Source: Pseudomonadota bacterium (GTDB lineage Bacteria; Pseudomonadota; Gammaproteobacteria; Pseudomonadales; Azotimanducaceae). From it: a stretch of 62,188 nucleotides of DNA. Positions 24,936 to 34,270 of the stretch are shown piece after piece. The translations under genes were made by a program, and so were the position numbers. The number at the start of each line of letters is the position of its first letter. Position 1 is the stretch's first letter. The stretch is from the NCBI GenBank assembly GCA_027624035.1, contig JAQBUI010000017.1, positions 1 through 62,188 on the forward strand. The letters run 5' to 3'. Under the pieces are notes generated by a model. That model was not told where the DNA came from, ran no database searches, and saw only the letters and a list, made by a program, of their open reading frames with translations.

Positions 24936-25628
24936 TCAATCAGAGGTTGACTGTCCGGAGACCCTGACAACGCGGGTGCTTTCGATGGCCTGCTCAGTCA
25001 TTTTCGGGTCCCATGCCTGAGGCGCGCGGGGCGCGGCGCCGGTCGTGACCTTGATGCCGTATCCGGCCTCAGTGAGGCTCGATGCGCCATCTCCGTTACT
25101 GACGCGAACGCGGCTGCCTGCGAGCAGGGTCACGTCGAGTGAACGGGCGCGGTCATCAAGCAGATAGCCGGCCCAGATGTCCTGCCCCTTTGACGTCACG
25201 GTAGCGAGGGGTGTGGTCAGGGTTACCGCCTCACTGATCTTCTCGCCGGCCCTGTCCGATGGACGTGTGACCCTGATTGCGCCTCGAGTGAAAGCCGTCA
25301 CGATGCTGGCAAGGGGCTTGCCCTCCTTGATGCGATAGGTGTGGAACACCAGGTGAGAATCGCTCCCGAGCGCCAGTTCTGTGCCATCCGCGAGGCTGAT
25401 CTGGATGCGTGAAGTCTCGTTGGTATTGACGATGTCTCCGCGATAGACGATCGATTCGCGATCAAGGATGTAGGTCTGGCTGTTACGCGAGACCGACGGG
25501 AAGCCGACGGATCGGGTGACCTTGCCAAGCTCGTGAGGTTCGAAGGTCTTGCTCAGGCAGCCGGACAGCAGCGTCAATGCGGCCAGTACCGCCAGCGAAC
25601 CAACCCGCCGGGTGGGGCTAGTCTGCAT
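24936..25628 (-). CDS. FecR-domain lipoprotein
   Basis: 230 residues beginning with a lipoprotein signal, MQTSPTRRVGSLAVL.. ending LTLLSGC (lipidated Cys24). The body contains a FecR-like fold: YILDRESIVYRGDIVNT, ISLADGTELALGSDSHLVFH, AFTRGAIRVTRP and TPLATVTSKGQDIWAGYLL. FecR domains are best known from iron signalling, but stand-alone secreted ones occur in envelope or matrix proteins, and no ECF sigma factor is nearby. ATG 25628 follows AGGG and fits the signal peptide; TTG 25667 is also in frame. It lies just downstream of the cupin gene on the same strand. Confidence 0.78.
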   Translation of the reverse strand: MQTSPTRRVGSLAVLAALTLLSGCLSKTFEPHELGKVTRSVGFPSVSRNSQTYILDRESIVYRGDIVNTNETSRIQISLADGTELALGSDSHLVFHTYRIKEGKPLASIVTAFTRGAIRVTRPSDRAGEKISEAVTLTTPLATVTSKGQDIWAGYLLDDRARSLDVTLLAGSRVRVSNGDGASSLTEAGYGIKVTTGAAPRAPQAWDPKMTEQAIESTRVVRVSGQSTSD

Positions 25629-25663
25629 ATTGCACCCTGCCCGCAAGCGCAATGGATGCACTA

Positions 25664-26131
25664 TCAATCCGGTAGTTCGTGGAGGTCTTCGGTATCGACA
25701 TAGGTCCTGGTTCCATCGATACGATACATTCTTCGCCTGATTCGGGGATAGTCACAGACATCGATGGTGTTCCGTGTCCCGCCCATCAGATAGGTCAGGT
25801 CCTCCTGGTGCGGGTTGCGCAGTGCATGCGGAAGCCCGCCGGCAGTAAAACCCATGAAGTCCCCGGGTCCGACCTCGAACTCATCGTCACCGATGTCGGC
25901 GATTCCCCGGCCGCTCAGGATGTAGAGAAACTCTTCGTCCTGATGGTGGAAGTGAAACTGGGTAGACTCATATCCCGGCTCCAGGCGGACCAGATGCAGG
26001 CCCATGTGTTTGAGCCCCACGATGTCGCCGAGTGAGCGTGTCTGCCTGATGGCCCGGGGGTTGAACTGGTGCTGGCGGGGGACCTCTGTCAGCGCGTCGA
26101 TATCGTTGGCTTTGACAAGCGGGTGAGTCAT
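25664..26131 (-). CDS. Cupin-domain protein
   Basis: 155-residue single-cupin protein. The first motif, TQFHFHHQDEEFLYILSGRG, supplies two or three histidines and a glutamate for metal binding. The second is GDFMGFTAGGLPHALRN. Such small cupins act as isomerases, dioxygenases or ligand sensors; no substrate can be named. ATG 26131 overlaps the rhlB stop codon as ATGA, so translation is coupled to the helicase gene. Confidence 0.87.
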   Translation of the reverse strand: MTHPLVKANDIDALTEVPRQHQFNPRAIRQTRSLGDIVGLKHMGLHLVRLEPGYESTQFHFHHQDEEFLYILSGRGIADIGDDEFEVGPGDFMGFTAGGLPHALRNPHQEDLTYLMGGTRNTIDVCDYPRIRRRMYRIDGTRTYVDTEDLHELPD

Positions 26132-27444
26132 CGGCGAGGACGTCGGCCGCGACGGGGTGGTGGCAGCGCATCCTGTTTGCGTCTCGCCCGGGTCGGCTCC
26201 GGCAGATCGGTGAGATATTCATCAAAGGGTTGCTCGCAAACGATCGGTTCCCCGAGTAGTTCCTCGATCGCGGGGAGCATAAACACATCGCTCTCGCAAA
26301 CCAGGCTGATGGACGTTCCTGCAGCGCCTGCGCGTCCGGTTCTACCGATCCGGTGCACATAGTCCTCGGGGTCCTCCGGAAGGTTGTAATTGATCACATG
26401 GGAGATGTCATCGACATGGATCCCTCGACCGGCAACGTCGGTTGCCACAAGGATTTCAATCTTGCCACTCTTGAAGTCTTCCAGGGTACGGATGCGCTTC
26501 TTTTGAGGCACTTCGCCGGTGAGCAGTCCGGTTTTGAACCCATACTGATAGAGCTTCGATTCGAGAATCCGGGTCTGGTCCCGCCGGTTCACGAACACGA
26601 TGGCACGCTCGATGTTCTGGACATGGATCAGGTTGTACAGCATCTTGAACTTGTCGGATTCGGTGGTCAGATAGACCAGTTGATTGACCGAGTCGACCGC
26701 TACCTGTTCAGGTTCAATGGCAATGTTGACCGGGTCCAGTGTCCAGGACGCGGCGAGTTGCCGGATGTCATAGCTGAACGTGGCAGAGAACAGCTGGGTC
26801 TGTCGACGTTCCTTGGGTGGTGTCTGCCGGATGATGCTCTTCACGTCCGGGATGAACCCCATCGAGAGCATTCGATCCGCTTCATCGATCACGAGGGACT
26901 CCACCTGAGACAGGTTGATGATCCTGGATCGACAGAAATCCAGCAGCCGTCCGGGTGTCGCCACGATGATGTCGACATGTTTCTGCATCAGCTGTTTCTG
27001 CTTGTCATAGTCGATGCCGCCCACGATGCAGGCGATCCGAATGTCTGTGTGTGCGGCGAGGCTCTCCGCGTCCGCGGCAATCTGCATCACCAGTTCTCTG
27101 GTGGGCGCGATGATCAGCGCGAATGGCGTACCCGGGGGTCGCGGCTCTACCTCCGGGTTTTCCAGATCATAGGTAATGATGGAGATCAGGAATGCGGCGG
27201 TCTTGCCCGTCCCGGTCTGGGCCTGGGCAATGATGTCCTTGCCGTCCAGGGAGTGAGGTAATACCTCGAGCTGCACCGGGGTGCAGGAAGTAAACCCCAG
27301 ATCGTCAATGGCGCGTTCGAGCTCCTCGGGGAGGTCGAGGGAGGCAAAGTTATTGCCAGCGGGCGGTACCCGGTCCTCGTCGTTTGGTAAGGCGTTTGGT
27401 AAGGCGTTTGGTAAGGCGTTTGGTAAGTTGTCGGCTGGCTTCAT
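26128..27444 (-). CDS. rhlB: DEAD-box RNA helicase RhlB
   Basis: ATP-dependent RNA helicase, a likely degradosome component that unwinds structured mRNA for RNase E. All motifs are present: Q-motif region GFTSCTPVQ, AQTGTGKT, PTRELVMQI, VATPGRLLDF, DEAD (VIDEADRMLSMGF), SAT, and HRIGRTGRAG. FIPDVKSIIRQTPPKERRQT is especially RhlB-like. The C-terminus is Arg-rich (PPPRRGRRPRR). The N-terminus has a (LPNA)n tract encoded by a 12-bp tandem repeat. 438 residues, ATG 27444. Confidence 0.9.
   Translation of the reverse strand: MKPADNLPNALPNALPNALPNDEDRVPPAGNNFASLDLPEELERAIDDLGFTSCTPVQLEVLPHSLDGKDIIAQAQTGTGKTAAFLISIITYDLENPEVEPRPPGTPFALIIAPTRELVMQIAADAESLAAHTDIRIACIVGGIDYDKQKQLMQKHVDIIVATPGRLLDFCRSRIINLSQVESLVIDEADRMLSMGFIPDVKSIIRQTPPKERRQTQLFSATFSYDIRQLAASWTLDPVNIAIEPEQVAVDSVNQLVYLTTESDKFKMLYNLIHVQNIERAIVFVNRRDQTRILESKLYQYGFKTGLLTGEVPQKKRIRTLEDFKSGKIEILVATDVAGRGIHVDDISHVINYNLPEDPEDYVHRIGRTGRAGAAGTSISLVCESDVFMLPAIEELLGEPIVCEQPFDEYLTDLPEPTRARRKQDALPPPRRGRRPRR
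27381..27426. repeat. 12-bp tandem repeat inside rhlB
   Basis: Four near-perfect copies of GGCGTTTGGTAA (first copy partial) code on the minus strand for a repeating Leu-Pro-Asn-Ala tract at the RhlB N-terminus. The 12-bp unit keeps the frame, so copy-number change alters only tract length. Confidence 0.85.
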
Positions 27445-27505
27445 GGTTAGGCGGACGGTCGCCGCTCAGTCTCTGGTCTGATCAAAGGCCAGTATATTAG
27501 CACGA

Positions 27506-29041
27506 CTAACGGTGTATCCGATGCGGCAGCATATTCGGCACCACAAGAGCAAGCCCAAAGGCCAGGCCGAACATGACCAGATTACCGATCAGGCCCGTGT
27601 AATAGAGGTCGAACGGATAGGCAGCATACGATGGCAGCAGCTCCCGGGAAGAGGCAATCGTCCACGCCGTAAACAGCATGGTTCCACCGATACCAAAGGC
27701 CACGTGTCTGGCGTCACCGCGGTCAGAGAAGAAACCGATTGCATAGATGGCCAGGAGCCCGCCGGCCAGAAGTGACGTCAGAATCGTTGCCGTATCCTGC
27801 AGCGTCGTGGTTTCCGTGTGGTTCAGGTAAAGGGCGCCGCCAATCATCGTGACGCCGACCGCACACCCGATTCCCCGTGCCACCAGAAGGTAGTGGCGGT
27901 CGCTGGCGTCGGACTGCAGATGGCGACGGTAAAGATCGGTCACCCCGGTGGTCGAAATCGCATTGATGCTGCTGTCGAGCGAGGACATCGCCGCTGCCAG
28001 CGCCGCCGCGAGCACCAGGCCGACTACACCCGCTGGCAGGTAGTGGAGTACGAAGTAGGGCAGTATCTCTTCGGCCTTTCTGGTGCCATCCAGAATCTCG
28101 GTGGCGATGATGGTGGGAAAGACCTCAAAAAACACGAACAGTGCCGTGCCCAGGAACATGAAGAATGCCCAGACCGGCAGGCTGACGGCCGCGCAGATGT
28201 ACATGGCACGTTTTGCCTCTTCGGCCGAGCGGGCAGCGTTGAAGCGCTGCACGGTGTTTTGATTGCTGGAGTATTCCGTCAACCAGCTCACCAGGCCGAT
28301 GAGCAGCATCATGGATGCCGTCTTTTCCGAGAGTGACAATGACCAGGACACCGGGCGCAGTTCACCGTTTTCCAGTTCCGAGAAGCTCAGCTTGCCGTGG
28401 TGCTGTGCCACTTCGAAGATCTGGGCCAGCCCGCCGGGTAAGAGGTCAATGATCACTGCAATGGTGACGATTCCGCCAGCCAGCAGAACGATGGTCTGTA
28501 ACACGTCCGTCCAGATGACAGCGTCTATGCCGCCCAGCACCGTATAGATCGCGACCACACATCCGGCGATCACGATGCAGGTCGGCGCAGACATGCCGGT
28601 GATCTGCTGCAGCACGAGGGAGATCAGATACAGGATCAAACTCACCCGGACGACCTGGGCGACGATGAATGCGAGTGACCCGTAGACCCTGATCGAGGGG
28701 CCAAATCGATGCTCAAGGAATTCGTAGGCGGTGATGGTCTTGTCCCCGCGCAGTCGCGGCAGAAAATAGCGGGCGGCGATGATGACGGCCAGGGGCAGCA
28801 TCAGATTGGGCAAAAAGCGTAGCCACGAAGTCTTGAACGCGTCTCCGGGGTAGGCCAGAAAGGTGATGGAACTGATGGACGTGCCGACAAGGCTGAGGCC
28901 GATGACCCATCCGGCAAAGCGTCGCCCTCCCAGGAAATACTCATCCGTCGAAACATTCTTGCGGGCGAAGTAACCACCCATCAGGATCAGGATCAAGAAG
29001 TAGCCGCCGAGCACGACGGCGTCTACTGTCCCGAGTGTCAT
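27506..29041 (-). CDS. Sodium:solute symporter family transporter
   Basis: Inner-membrane SSS-family symporter of 511 residues with about 13 hydrophobic helices. GGYFARKNVSTDEYFLGGRR, GWVIGLSLVGTSISSITFLAYPG, the Na+-site region around SLDSSINAISTTGVTDLY, and RHLQ in the following loop are typical. Substrate (sugar, sialate, proline or other) cannot be predicted. ATG 29041 is preferred over the longer frame, which would overlap the aminotransferase gene. It follows that gene by 22 bases in the argC-led cluster. Confidence 0.88.
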   Translation of the reverse strand: MTLGTVDAVVLGGYFLILILMGGYFARKNVSTDEYFLGGRRFAGWVIGLSLVGTSISSITFLAYPGDAFKTSWLRFLPNLMLPLAVIIAARYFLPRLRGDKTITAYEFLEHRFGPSIRVYGSLAFIVAQVVRVSLILYLISLVLQQITGMSAPTCIVIAGCVVAIYTVLGGIDAVIWTDVLQTIVLLAGGIVTIAVIIDLLPGGLAQIFEVAQHHGKLSFSELENGELRPVSWSLSLSEKTASMMLLIGLVSWLTEYSSNQNTVQRFNAARSAEEAKRAMYICAAVSLPVWAFFMFLGTALFVFFEVFPTIIATEILDGTRKAEEILPYFVLHYLPAGVVGLVLAAALAAAMSSLDSSINAISTTGVTDLYRRHLQSDASDRHYLLVARGIGCAVGVTMIGGALYLNHTETTTLQDTATILTSLLAGGLLAIYAIGFFSDRGDARHVAFGIGGTMLFTAWTIASSRELLPSYAAYPFDLYYTGLIGNLVMFGLAFGLALVVPNMLPHRIHR

Positions 29042-29063
29042 TGTCCGGACCCGCCCGGTCCGC

Positions 29064-30311
29064 TCATTCCCGGAGGGCCCGGCTGACCGCGACGAGTTCG
29101 ATGCAAAGCACCAGCACATCCAGTGCCCGGTCAAGGTCGGTCATACCTGGAAAGGTCGGCGCGATCCGGATGTTGCTGTTGTCAGGGTCCTTGCCATAGG
29201 GGAACGTGGCTCCGGCGGGGGTGAGCTTCACGCCGACAGCACTTGCCAGTGCGACCACCCGGTCAGCGATGGGAGCACTCGTGTCCAGAGAGACGAAGTA
29301 GCCGCCATTGGGCCGGCTCCATCGGGCGATACCCTTGTCTGCCAGTGCCGAAGACAGCTTTTTCTCTACCAGTTCGAACTTGGGACGAATGATGTCCGCG
29401 TGCAGTTTCATATGGGCATCGACGTCGGTCAGGAATCGGACATGGCGCAACTGGTTCACCTTGTCGAAACCAATCACCTGGGGGACCAGGAATTTCTCGA
29501 ATGCAGCGAGGTTGCGCCCTGAAGCGCCCAGAAACGCAATACCGGCCCCGGCGAATGTTACCTTGGAGGTACTGGCGAACAACACGACGCTATCCTCGTT
29601 TGCCGCTTCGGTGGCCAGTGCCATCAGATTTGCCAGCCGGTCCGGCTGGTCATACAGATGGTGTACCGCGTAGGCGTTGTCCCACATGATCCGGAAGTCC
29701 GGCCCGGCCCGCCCAGCCAGTTTCGCAAACCGGGCTACCGTGTCGTCACTGTAGGTATGGCCGGTCGGGTTCGAATACATGGGCACACACCAGATCCCCT
29801 TGATGCCGGGGTCGTCCCGGACCAGCGATTCAATCTGGTCCATATCGGGGCCACCGTCCACGAACGGGACATTGATCATCTCAATACCGAAGGCCTCGCA
29901 GATGGCGAAGTGTCGATCGTAGCCTGGCACGGGGCACAGGAAGCGCACCGTGTCAGTCTGCCGCTGCCAGGTGGGCAGCATGTGGGCAACATACTGGTAC
30001 ATGAGGGCGAGGCTGCTGTTGCCGCCGACCAGCACCAGGCCGGGGTCGATGTTCAGGAATTGACCACCAAGCTGCCTCGCTTCCGGAATCCCCAGGATGC
30101 CGCCATAGTTCCGGACATCCGTGCCGTCCTGCAGCAGGTAGAACCCGTCGAGAATGCCATCGATGGCATTGGCGAGGTCCAGTTGTGCGGGGGCAGGTTT
30201 GCCACGGGTCAGATCCAGAGACAGCGAGGCGGCCTTGACTGCTTCATAGCGGGCGGCGAGTTCTGTCTGTCGCTTGCGAAGCTGCTCCGGGTTGAGAGAA
30301 TTGATCTGCAT
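29064..30311 (-). CDS. Class I aminotransferase, aspartate-aminotransferase Ic type
   Basis: PLP aminotransferase of 415 residues. LDLTRGKPAPAQLDLANAI, VRNYGGILGIPEAR, CPVPGYDRHFAICEAFGI and VPMYSNPTGHTYSDDTV place it in the distinct Asp_aminotransf (Pfam PF12897-like) subgroup. ASTSKVTFAGAGIAFLG carries the PLP lysine. Members of this subgroup are aspartate or alanine aminotransferases. ATG 30311 follows AAGGA. It is 52 bases downstream of argC on the same strand, so it might act in amino-acid synthesis together with it. Confidence 0.85.
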   Translation of the reverse strand: MQINSLNPEQLRKRQTELAARYEAVKAASLSLDLTRGKPAPAQLDLANAIDGILDGFYLLQDGTDVRNYGGILGIPEARQLGGQFLNIDPGLVLVGGNSSLALMYQYVAHMLPTWQRQTDTVRFLCPVPGYDRHFAICEAFGIEMINVPFVDGGPDMDQIESLVRDDPGIKGIWCVPMYSNPTGHTYSDDTVARFAKLAGRAGPDFRIMWDNAYAVHHLYDQPDRLANLMALATEAANEDSVVLFASTSKVTFAGAGIAFLGASGRNLAAFEKFLVPQVIGFDKVNQLRHVRFLTDVDAHMKLHADIIRPKFELVEKKLSSALADKGIARWSRPNGGYFVSLDTSAPIADRVVALASAVGVKLTPAGATFPYGKDPDNSNIRIAPTFPGMTDLDRALDVLVLCIELVAVSRALRE

Positions 30312-30363
30312 TGCCTGATCCTTGGATCGAGAATTTGAAATGGATGGCCGGTCTGCCTGACGA

Positions 30364-31317
30364 TCAGCCGAGGCCGGTGGATTCCGGCGCACCCAGCATG
30401 ATGTTCAGATTCTGTATCGCGGCCCCTGCCGCGCCCTTGCCAAGATTGTCCAGCATCGAAATCAGCAGGATGTTCTGGTCGTGGCCAAACACGAACAGGT
30501 CGAGAAAGTTCGTGTGATTGTTACCCTGAGGGTCCAAAAACCCCTGGTCCAGGGCCCCCTCATCGTTAGGTTCGTGGACCCGGACAAAGGGCTCCGGTCC
30601 ATAGCGCTGCGCCAGCACGTCGTGCACGTCAGCGGGGGTGAGTTTACGGTCAAACCAACTCGCGTGCAGCGGGATACTGACCAGCATGCCCTGATGGTAG
30701 TGGCCGACGCTGGGTGTGAACAGCGGCGCCCGGGCAAGACCCGAATACCGCGTCATCTCCGGCAGGTGCTTGTGGGTCAGTCCCAGTGCATAGGGGCGAC
30801 TGTGCCACAGTTCGTCCGCCCCGTCCGATTGTTGGGTACGCGCCTCGTATCGGCCAATGAGTTCCCGTCCGCCACCGCTATACCCCGACACTCCGTTCAC
30901 GGTGACAGGGGTCTGCCGGGGTAGCAGGCCGGATCTGACCAGTGGTGCCAGGGGCGCAATGAAACCCGTGGCCCAGCATCCGGGGTTGGATACCTTGCAG
31001 GCCCCGGCGATGTCAGCGCGCTGACTGGCGCTGAGTTCCGGGAGCCCGTAAGTCCAGTCCGGATCGACGCGATGGGCGGTACTGGCGTCGATGATGCGGG
31101 TTTGTTCGCCTGCAAATTGAGCCGAGGCCCTGGCAGCAGGGTCCGGCAGGCAAAGAATCACCACGTCTGCCTGCGCCATGGCGGCCCGTTTTGCATCAGG
31201 GTCCTTGCGGTCACGATCACTGATCGCAATCAGTTCGATGTCGTCCCGGGTACCCAGACGCTGGTGGATTTCGAGGCCGGTGGTGCCCACATGGCCATCT
31301 ATGAAGATCTGGTACAT
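30364..31317 (-). CDS. argC: N-acetyl-gamma-glutamyl-phosphate reductase, type 2
   Basis: Third step of arginine synthesis: NADPH reduction of N-acetylglutamyl phosphate. The short type-2 form (317 residues) is shown by FIDGHVGTTGLEIHQRL at the N-terminus and KVSNPGCWATGFIA, where Cys114 is the catalytic nucleophile. YSGGGRELIGRYE, LTHKHLPEM (active-site His) and the C-terminal LDNLGKGAAGAAIQNLNIM complete the pattern. ATG 31317. First gene of a minus-strand group with the aminotransferase and symporter; other arg genes are not in the window. Confidence 0.93.
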   Translation of the reverse strand: MYQIFIDGHVGTTGLEIHQRLGTRDDIELIAISDRDRKDPDAKRAAMAQADVVILCLPDPAARASAQFAGEQTRIIDASTAHRVDPDWTYGLPELSASQRADIAGACKVSNPGCWATGFIAPLAPLVRSGLLPRQTPVTVNGVSGYSGGGRELIGRYEARTQQSDGADELWHSRPYALGLTHKHLPEMTRYSGLARAPLFTPSVGHYHQGMLVSIPLHASWFDRKLTPADVHDVLAQRYGPEPFVRVHEPNDEGALDQGFLDPQGNNHTNFLDLFVFGHDQNILLISMLDNLGKGAAGAAIQNLNIMLGAPESTGLG

Positions 31318-31571
31318 CGCCGCAAATGCTCCTCACCCGTTCCGGTGGGTGACCCATGCATTTTACCACGATGCCACGGCGTATGAGTGCCGGCCCACGA
31401 TCAATCATGAAGATAGCTGGTTCCTGTCCCGAAAGTACCGTCATGGGCCCGGTTGCGGTGATATTCCAATATAGTTGGTCTGAAAATCAATAGGTTGGAA
31501 GGAGCTAGCCACCAGGGTGTAGAGTTTCCGGTCGAGAACCACGAAGCTTTGGACCCGGGTTCCGGGAGCGT

Positions 31572-32801
31572 CTACGGATCAATGCAGCGGCTGGCAAGCT
31601 GATCCCGCATCTTCTGAAGATCGCCGGAAGGCGAAACAAACGGGGCCTCCTGGATAGCTGATACAGAAACATCTTCGTATTGCCCTCGAAGCGCGTGGAC
31701 GAACTTCAGGGTTCGGAAACCGTCGAACCAGTCCCTGATGAATTGATCAAAAACCCGCCTCGTTCTTATCTGCTGTCGGCGTTTGCCGATCGTGTCCAAT
31801 ACACGATGGGTCGAGCAGAATGCCCCGGTTCCTGGCGGTGGCGGTGCGTCTTGGTCATCCCACAGGGCGTGGAGCCAGGTCTGAAAACGGGCCAGTTGTG
31901 GAAATATGCGTGGATTGTAAAAGCCGTATCCGGCCAGCGGATCATCAAGCGACAGGATCGACCGGAGCCCCGGCCCCGTACCGATGGGAACCCGGTCGGA
32001 CAGCCGCCCCTGGACCCTGATGGTCGGCCCGGCCGGGCAACGGATGCGCCCGACCTTCGCCAGTTTGTTCAGCAGGTAGAAATCCTCGCCCGCGTTACGC
32101 CGTGGCACACCACGAACTCTGGCGTAGTGCAGAGGGTTAACGGCAATCGTGGAACCGACGGTGGTGAAGCCATAGGGCGACCCGGCCCAACGCAGACCAG
32201 CCGCGTAATAGTACAGACGAATCTCGTACAGCAGACAGGCGACCCGGGTCAGGGGCTCGCAGATGTGGAGGAAGGGATAGATGAGGGCTGCATCCTGTAG
32301 GCCCGGATAACGATCCAGATACCCCGTCGGCAGTTCCACGTCCCCATCGGTCAGCGATATTCGCGGGGTGTTGATCTGGCCCCTCGCCATCAGGGCAAGC
32401 GCGATGTCTGCACCAATCTTTCTGGCAAGACCCACACCCTGGTTTGCCGCAATCCGCTGGCCCGGGCTGTACCGGTCCACGGTCAGCAGGTCATGATTGC
32501 CGTCGTTTCTGAGTTCGACCCCATGGATCGAGTCGAGTTTGCGGCAATGGCGCCGCAACTCCCGGGCAAACCGGATGGTGGGCGAATCCTCGAGCGGCGG
32601 GGTGTTGATCACCAGGATGATCAGTGCATCCCTGGGTTGGGCGGCCCAGACGGCGCGCAGTGCCGGCCAGGATTCACGAAAGGCCGGAATCACGATGGCG
32701 TGTTCGTAGTGCTTCGACACCGGCAGATCAAGCGACTCGGGTTCGGCGTGGTTCGCAAGGTACTTTTGTACGACCCGGTTGGAGCCGATCAGTTCATCCA
32801 T
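31572..32801 (-). CDS. Family-2-like glycosyltransferase
   Basis: 409-residue GT-A-fold protein. HAIVIPAFRESWPALRAV is the N-terminal nucleotide-binding strand; ARKIGADIALAL leads to the DxD-like SLTDGDVELPTGYLDR, and RRNAGEDFYLLNKLAKVG resembles the acceptor-binding ED motif of GT2 enzymes. No membrane anchor. The acceptor is unknown. ATG 32801 is three bases after the miaE stop, so it is in an operon with miaE and the esterase gene. The linkage of a sugar transferase to tRNA hydroxylation is suggestive but unproven. Confidence 0.75.
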   Translation of the reverse strand: MDELIGSNRVVQKYLANHAEPESLDLPVSKHYEHAIVIPAFRESWPALRAVWAAQPRDALIILVINTPPLEDSPTIRFARELRRHCRKLDSIHGVELRNDGNHDLLTVDRYSPGQRIAANQGVGLARKIGADIALALMARGQINTPRISLTDGDVELPTGYLDRYPGLQDAALIYPFLHICEPLTRVACLLYEIRLYYYAAGLRWAGSPYGFTTVGSTIAVNPLHYARVRGVPRRNAGEDFYLLNKLAKVGRIRCPAGPTIRVQGRLSDRVPIGTGPGLRSILSLDDPLAGYGFYNPRIFPQLARFQTWLHALWDDQDAPPPPGTGAFCSTHRVLDTIGKRRQQIRTRRVFDQFIRDWFDGFRTLKFVHALRGQYEDVSVSAIQEAPFVSPSGDLQKMRDQLASRCIDP

Positions 32802-32804
32802 GAT

Positions 32805-33383
32805 TCAATGGAGTCGGGCGCGTATGGGCTGGCTCTGAAGGATGGTGCTTTCCAGGCTGGCCCACTCCGTGAATCGTGCGGCAACGACAGCGTCATCGAA
32901 CCAGGCCAATGCCTGATCAATGAAATGCTTGTGGTGCCCCTGCTCGGATGTTGCGAGCGCGTCATAGAATCTCGCCAGCTCCGGGTCGTTGACAGCACCT
33001 GCGATCAGGCCAAATCGTTCTGCGCCACGGGCCTCGATGATGGCCGCGAGCAGCAGCCGGTCAAGGAAATAGTCTGCCGGGTCCGGGCGCAGATGACGCC
33101 GTAGCGCATTGACATAGGGGTCTTTTTCATCGCCGGGTGGCGTCAGGCCGCGGCGGTGAATCAGTCCGATGACCTGTCGAAAATGCGCGAGTTCCTCCAT
33201 GGCCAGGTCGATCATTGAACGGACGAGGTCCGGTTTGTCCGGATAGTGGGCCACCAGTGTCATCGCCATGGCCGAAGCCTTGCGCTCGTTTGCCGCATGG
33301 TCGAACAGGAACCCATTGAAGTCTGCGAGCACTGCATCAAGCCATTGTTCGCGAGTCGCCGTCACAAGGCCATAGTCAGTCAA
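32805..33383 (-). CDS. miaE: tRNA-(ms2io6A37) hydroxylase
   Basis: Non-haem di-iron monooxygenase that hydroxylates the isopentenyl group of ms2i6A37 in tRNA. The four-helix ferritin-like ligands are visible as HAANERKAS, EELAHFRQVIGL, EARGAERFGL and EQGHHKHFID. 192 residues, the usual size. TTG 33383 is the chosen start: it overlaps the esterase stop as TTGA and has GAGG upstream; homology begins right there (LTDYGL). GTG 33368 is an alternative. Confidence 0.9.
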   Translation of the reverse strand: MTDYGLVTATREQWLDAVLADFNGFLFDHAANERKASAMAMTLVAHYPDKPDLVRSMIDLAMEELAHFRQVIGLIHRRGLTPPGDEKDPYVNALRRHLRPDPADYFLDRLLLAAIIEARGAERFGLIAGAVNDPELARFYDALATSEQGHHKHFIDQALAWFDDAVVAARFTEWASLESTILQSQPIRARLH

Positions 33384-34048
33384 CTCAGGACCTCGGCCAG
33401 AAACAGGGAGAACTCTTCGATCTCCTCCATGCAGACCTGGTGTTCCATGGGGTAGTCGAACCATCGTACATCGTAGCCAAGACGGATCAGGTTCTCTCTT
33501 GCGGTGGCGGCCCGCATGATCGGGATCATGGCATCGCGGGTGCCGTGCATCATCAGGATTGGCAGTGCCAGATTGGCGTCGCTGCGTTCGGCTTCGGTCG
33601 TCCTGACATCGTCCAGATAGGTGGACATGGCGATCACTCCAGCGAGTCGTTGCGAGTAGCGCAGGGCGGTGTGCAGTGCCACCACGCCGCCCTGTGAGAA
33701 TCCGGCGAGCACGATTCGTGACGCCGGGATACCTCTTTGCCGTTCGCGTTCGATGAGGTGTGCGACCGAAGCGGCAGAGACTCTGATGTCATCCTCTCCG
33801 GCATGTTCCGAATGTGGCACAAAGTCATACCAGGCACGCATCTGCTCGCCGCCATTGATGGTCACGGATCGCATTGGCGCGTGGGGCATGATAAACCGGA
33901 CTGACAGGGTCGCTGGCAGTGTGACGAGTTCCACCACCTGTTCAAAGTCATGACCATCTGCACCCAGGCCATGCAGGATGATCACGCTGGCTGTGGCGGT
34001 TTGCTGGGGTTCGATTTCAATGAATTCCAGGAGTTCGTTGTCGCTCAT
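33380..34048 (-). CDS. Carboxylesterase/phospholipase-type alpha/beta hydrolase
   Basis: 222-residue serine hydrolase of the YpfH/EstB (phospholipase/carboxylesterase) family. VIILHGLGADGHDF forms the oxyanion region, VLAGFSQGGVVALH carries the nucleophile, MMHGTRDAMIPI the Asp and YPMEHQVCMEE the His. ATG 34048 is placed at the family N-terminus; the frame is open upstream to 34150 with no homology. The stop overlaps the miaE start. Typically such enzymes cleave short acyl esters, substrate unspecified. Confidence 0.88.
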   Translation of the reverse strand: MSDNELLEFIEIEPQQTATASVIILHGLGADGHDFEQVVELVTLPATLSVRFIMPHAPMRSVTINGGEQMRAWYDFVPHSEHAGEDDIRVSAASVAHLIERERQRGIPASRIVLAGFSQGGVVALHTALRYSQRLAGVIAMSTYLDDVRTTEAERSDANLALPILMMHGTRDAMIPIMRAATARENLIRLGYDVRWFDYPMEHQVCMEEIEEFSLFLAEVLS

Positions 34049-34188
34049 ATCGGGTTTTGCTCGGAACGTGAAACGGTTGAGGGCATTTGAGAAATAATAG
34101 TAAGGCACTGCCGCCTGGAAGCCTACCCCGAAACCCGTTGCGTCGGCCACGGTTGCCGGTACAGGTGCAGGTATGACTTAATGGGCCT

Positions 34189-34270
34189 CTCGTGGAATTC
34201 GATCCACGTTGTGCCCTGGGGCGACTCCCGGCACGACGACGGCCTGCCTGACACGGGCAAGCTCAAGGCT
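34189..34270 (+). repeat. Dispersed palindromic repeat feeding into a tandem array
   Basis: Plus-orientation copy: TCGTGGAATTC, TGTGCC, CCCGGCACGACGACGGCCTGCCTGACACGGGCAAGCTCAAGGCTG in pieces. Each hairpin arm has one change. Its GCTCAAGGCTG tail is the seed of the 23-bp tandem array that follows. Confidence 0.7.
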
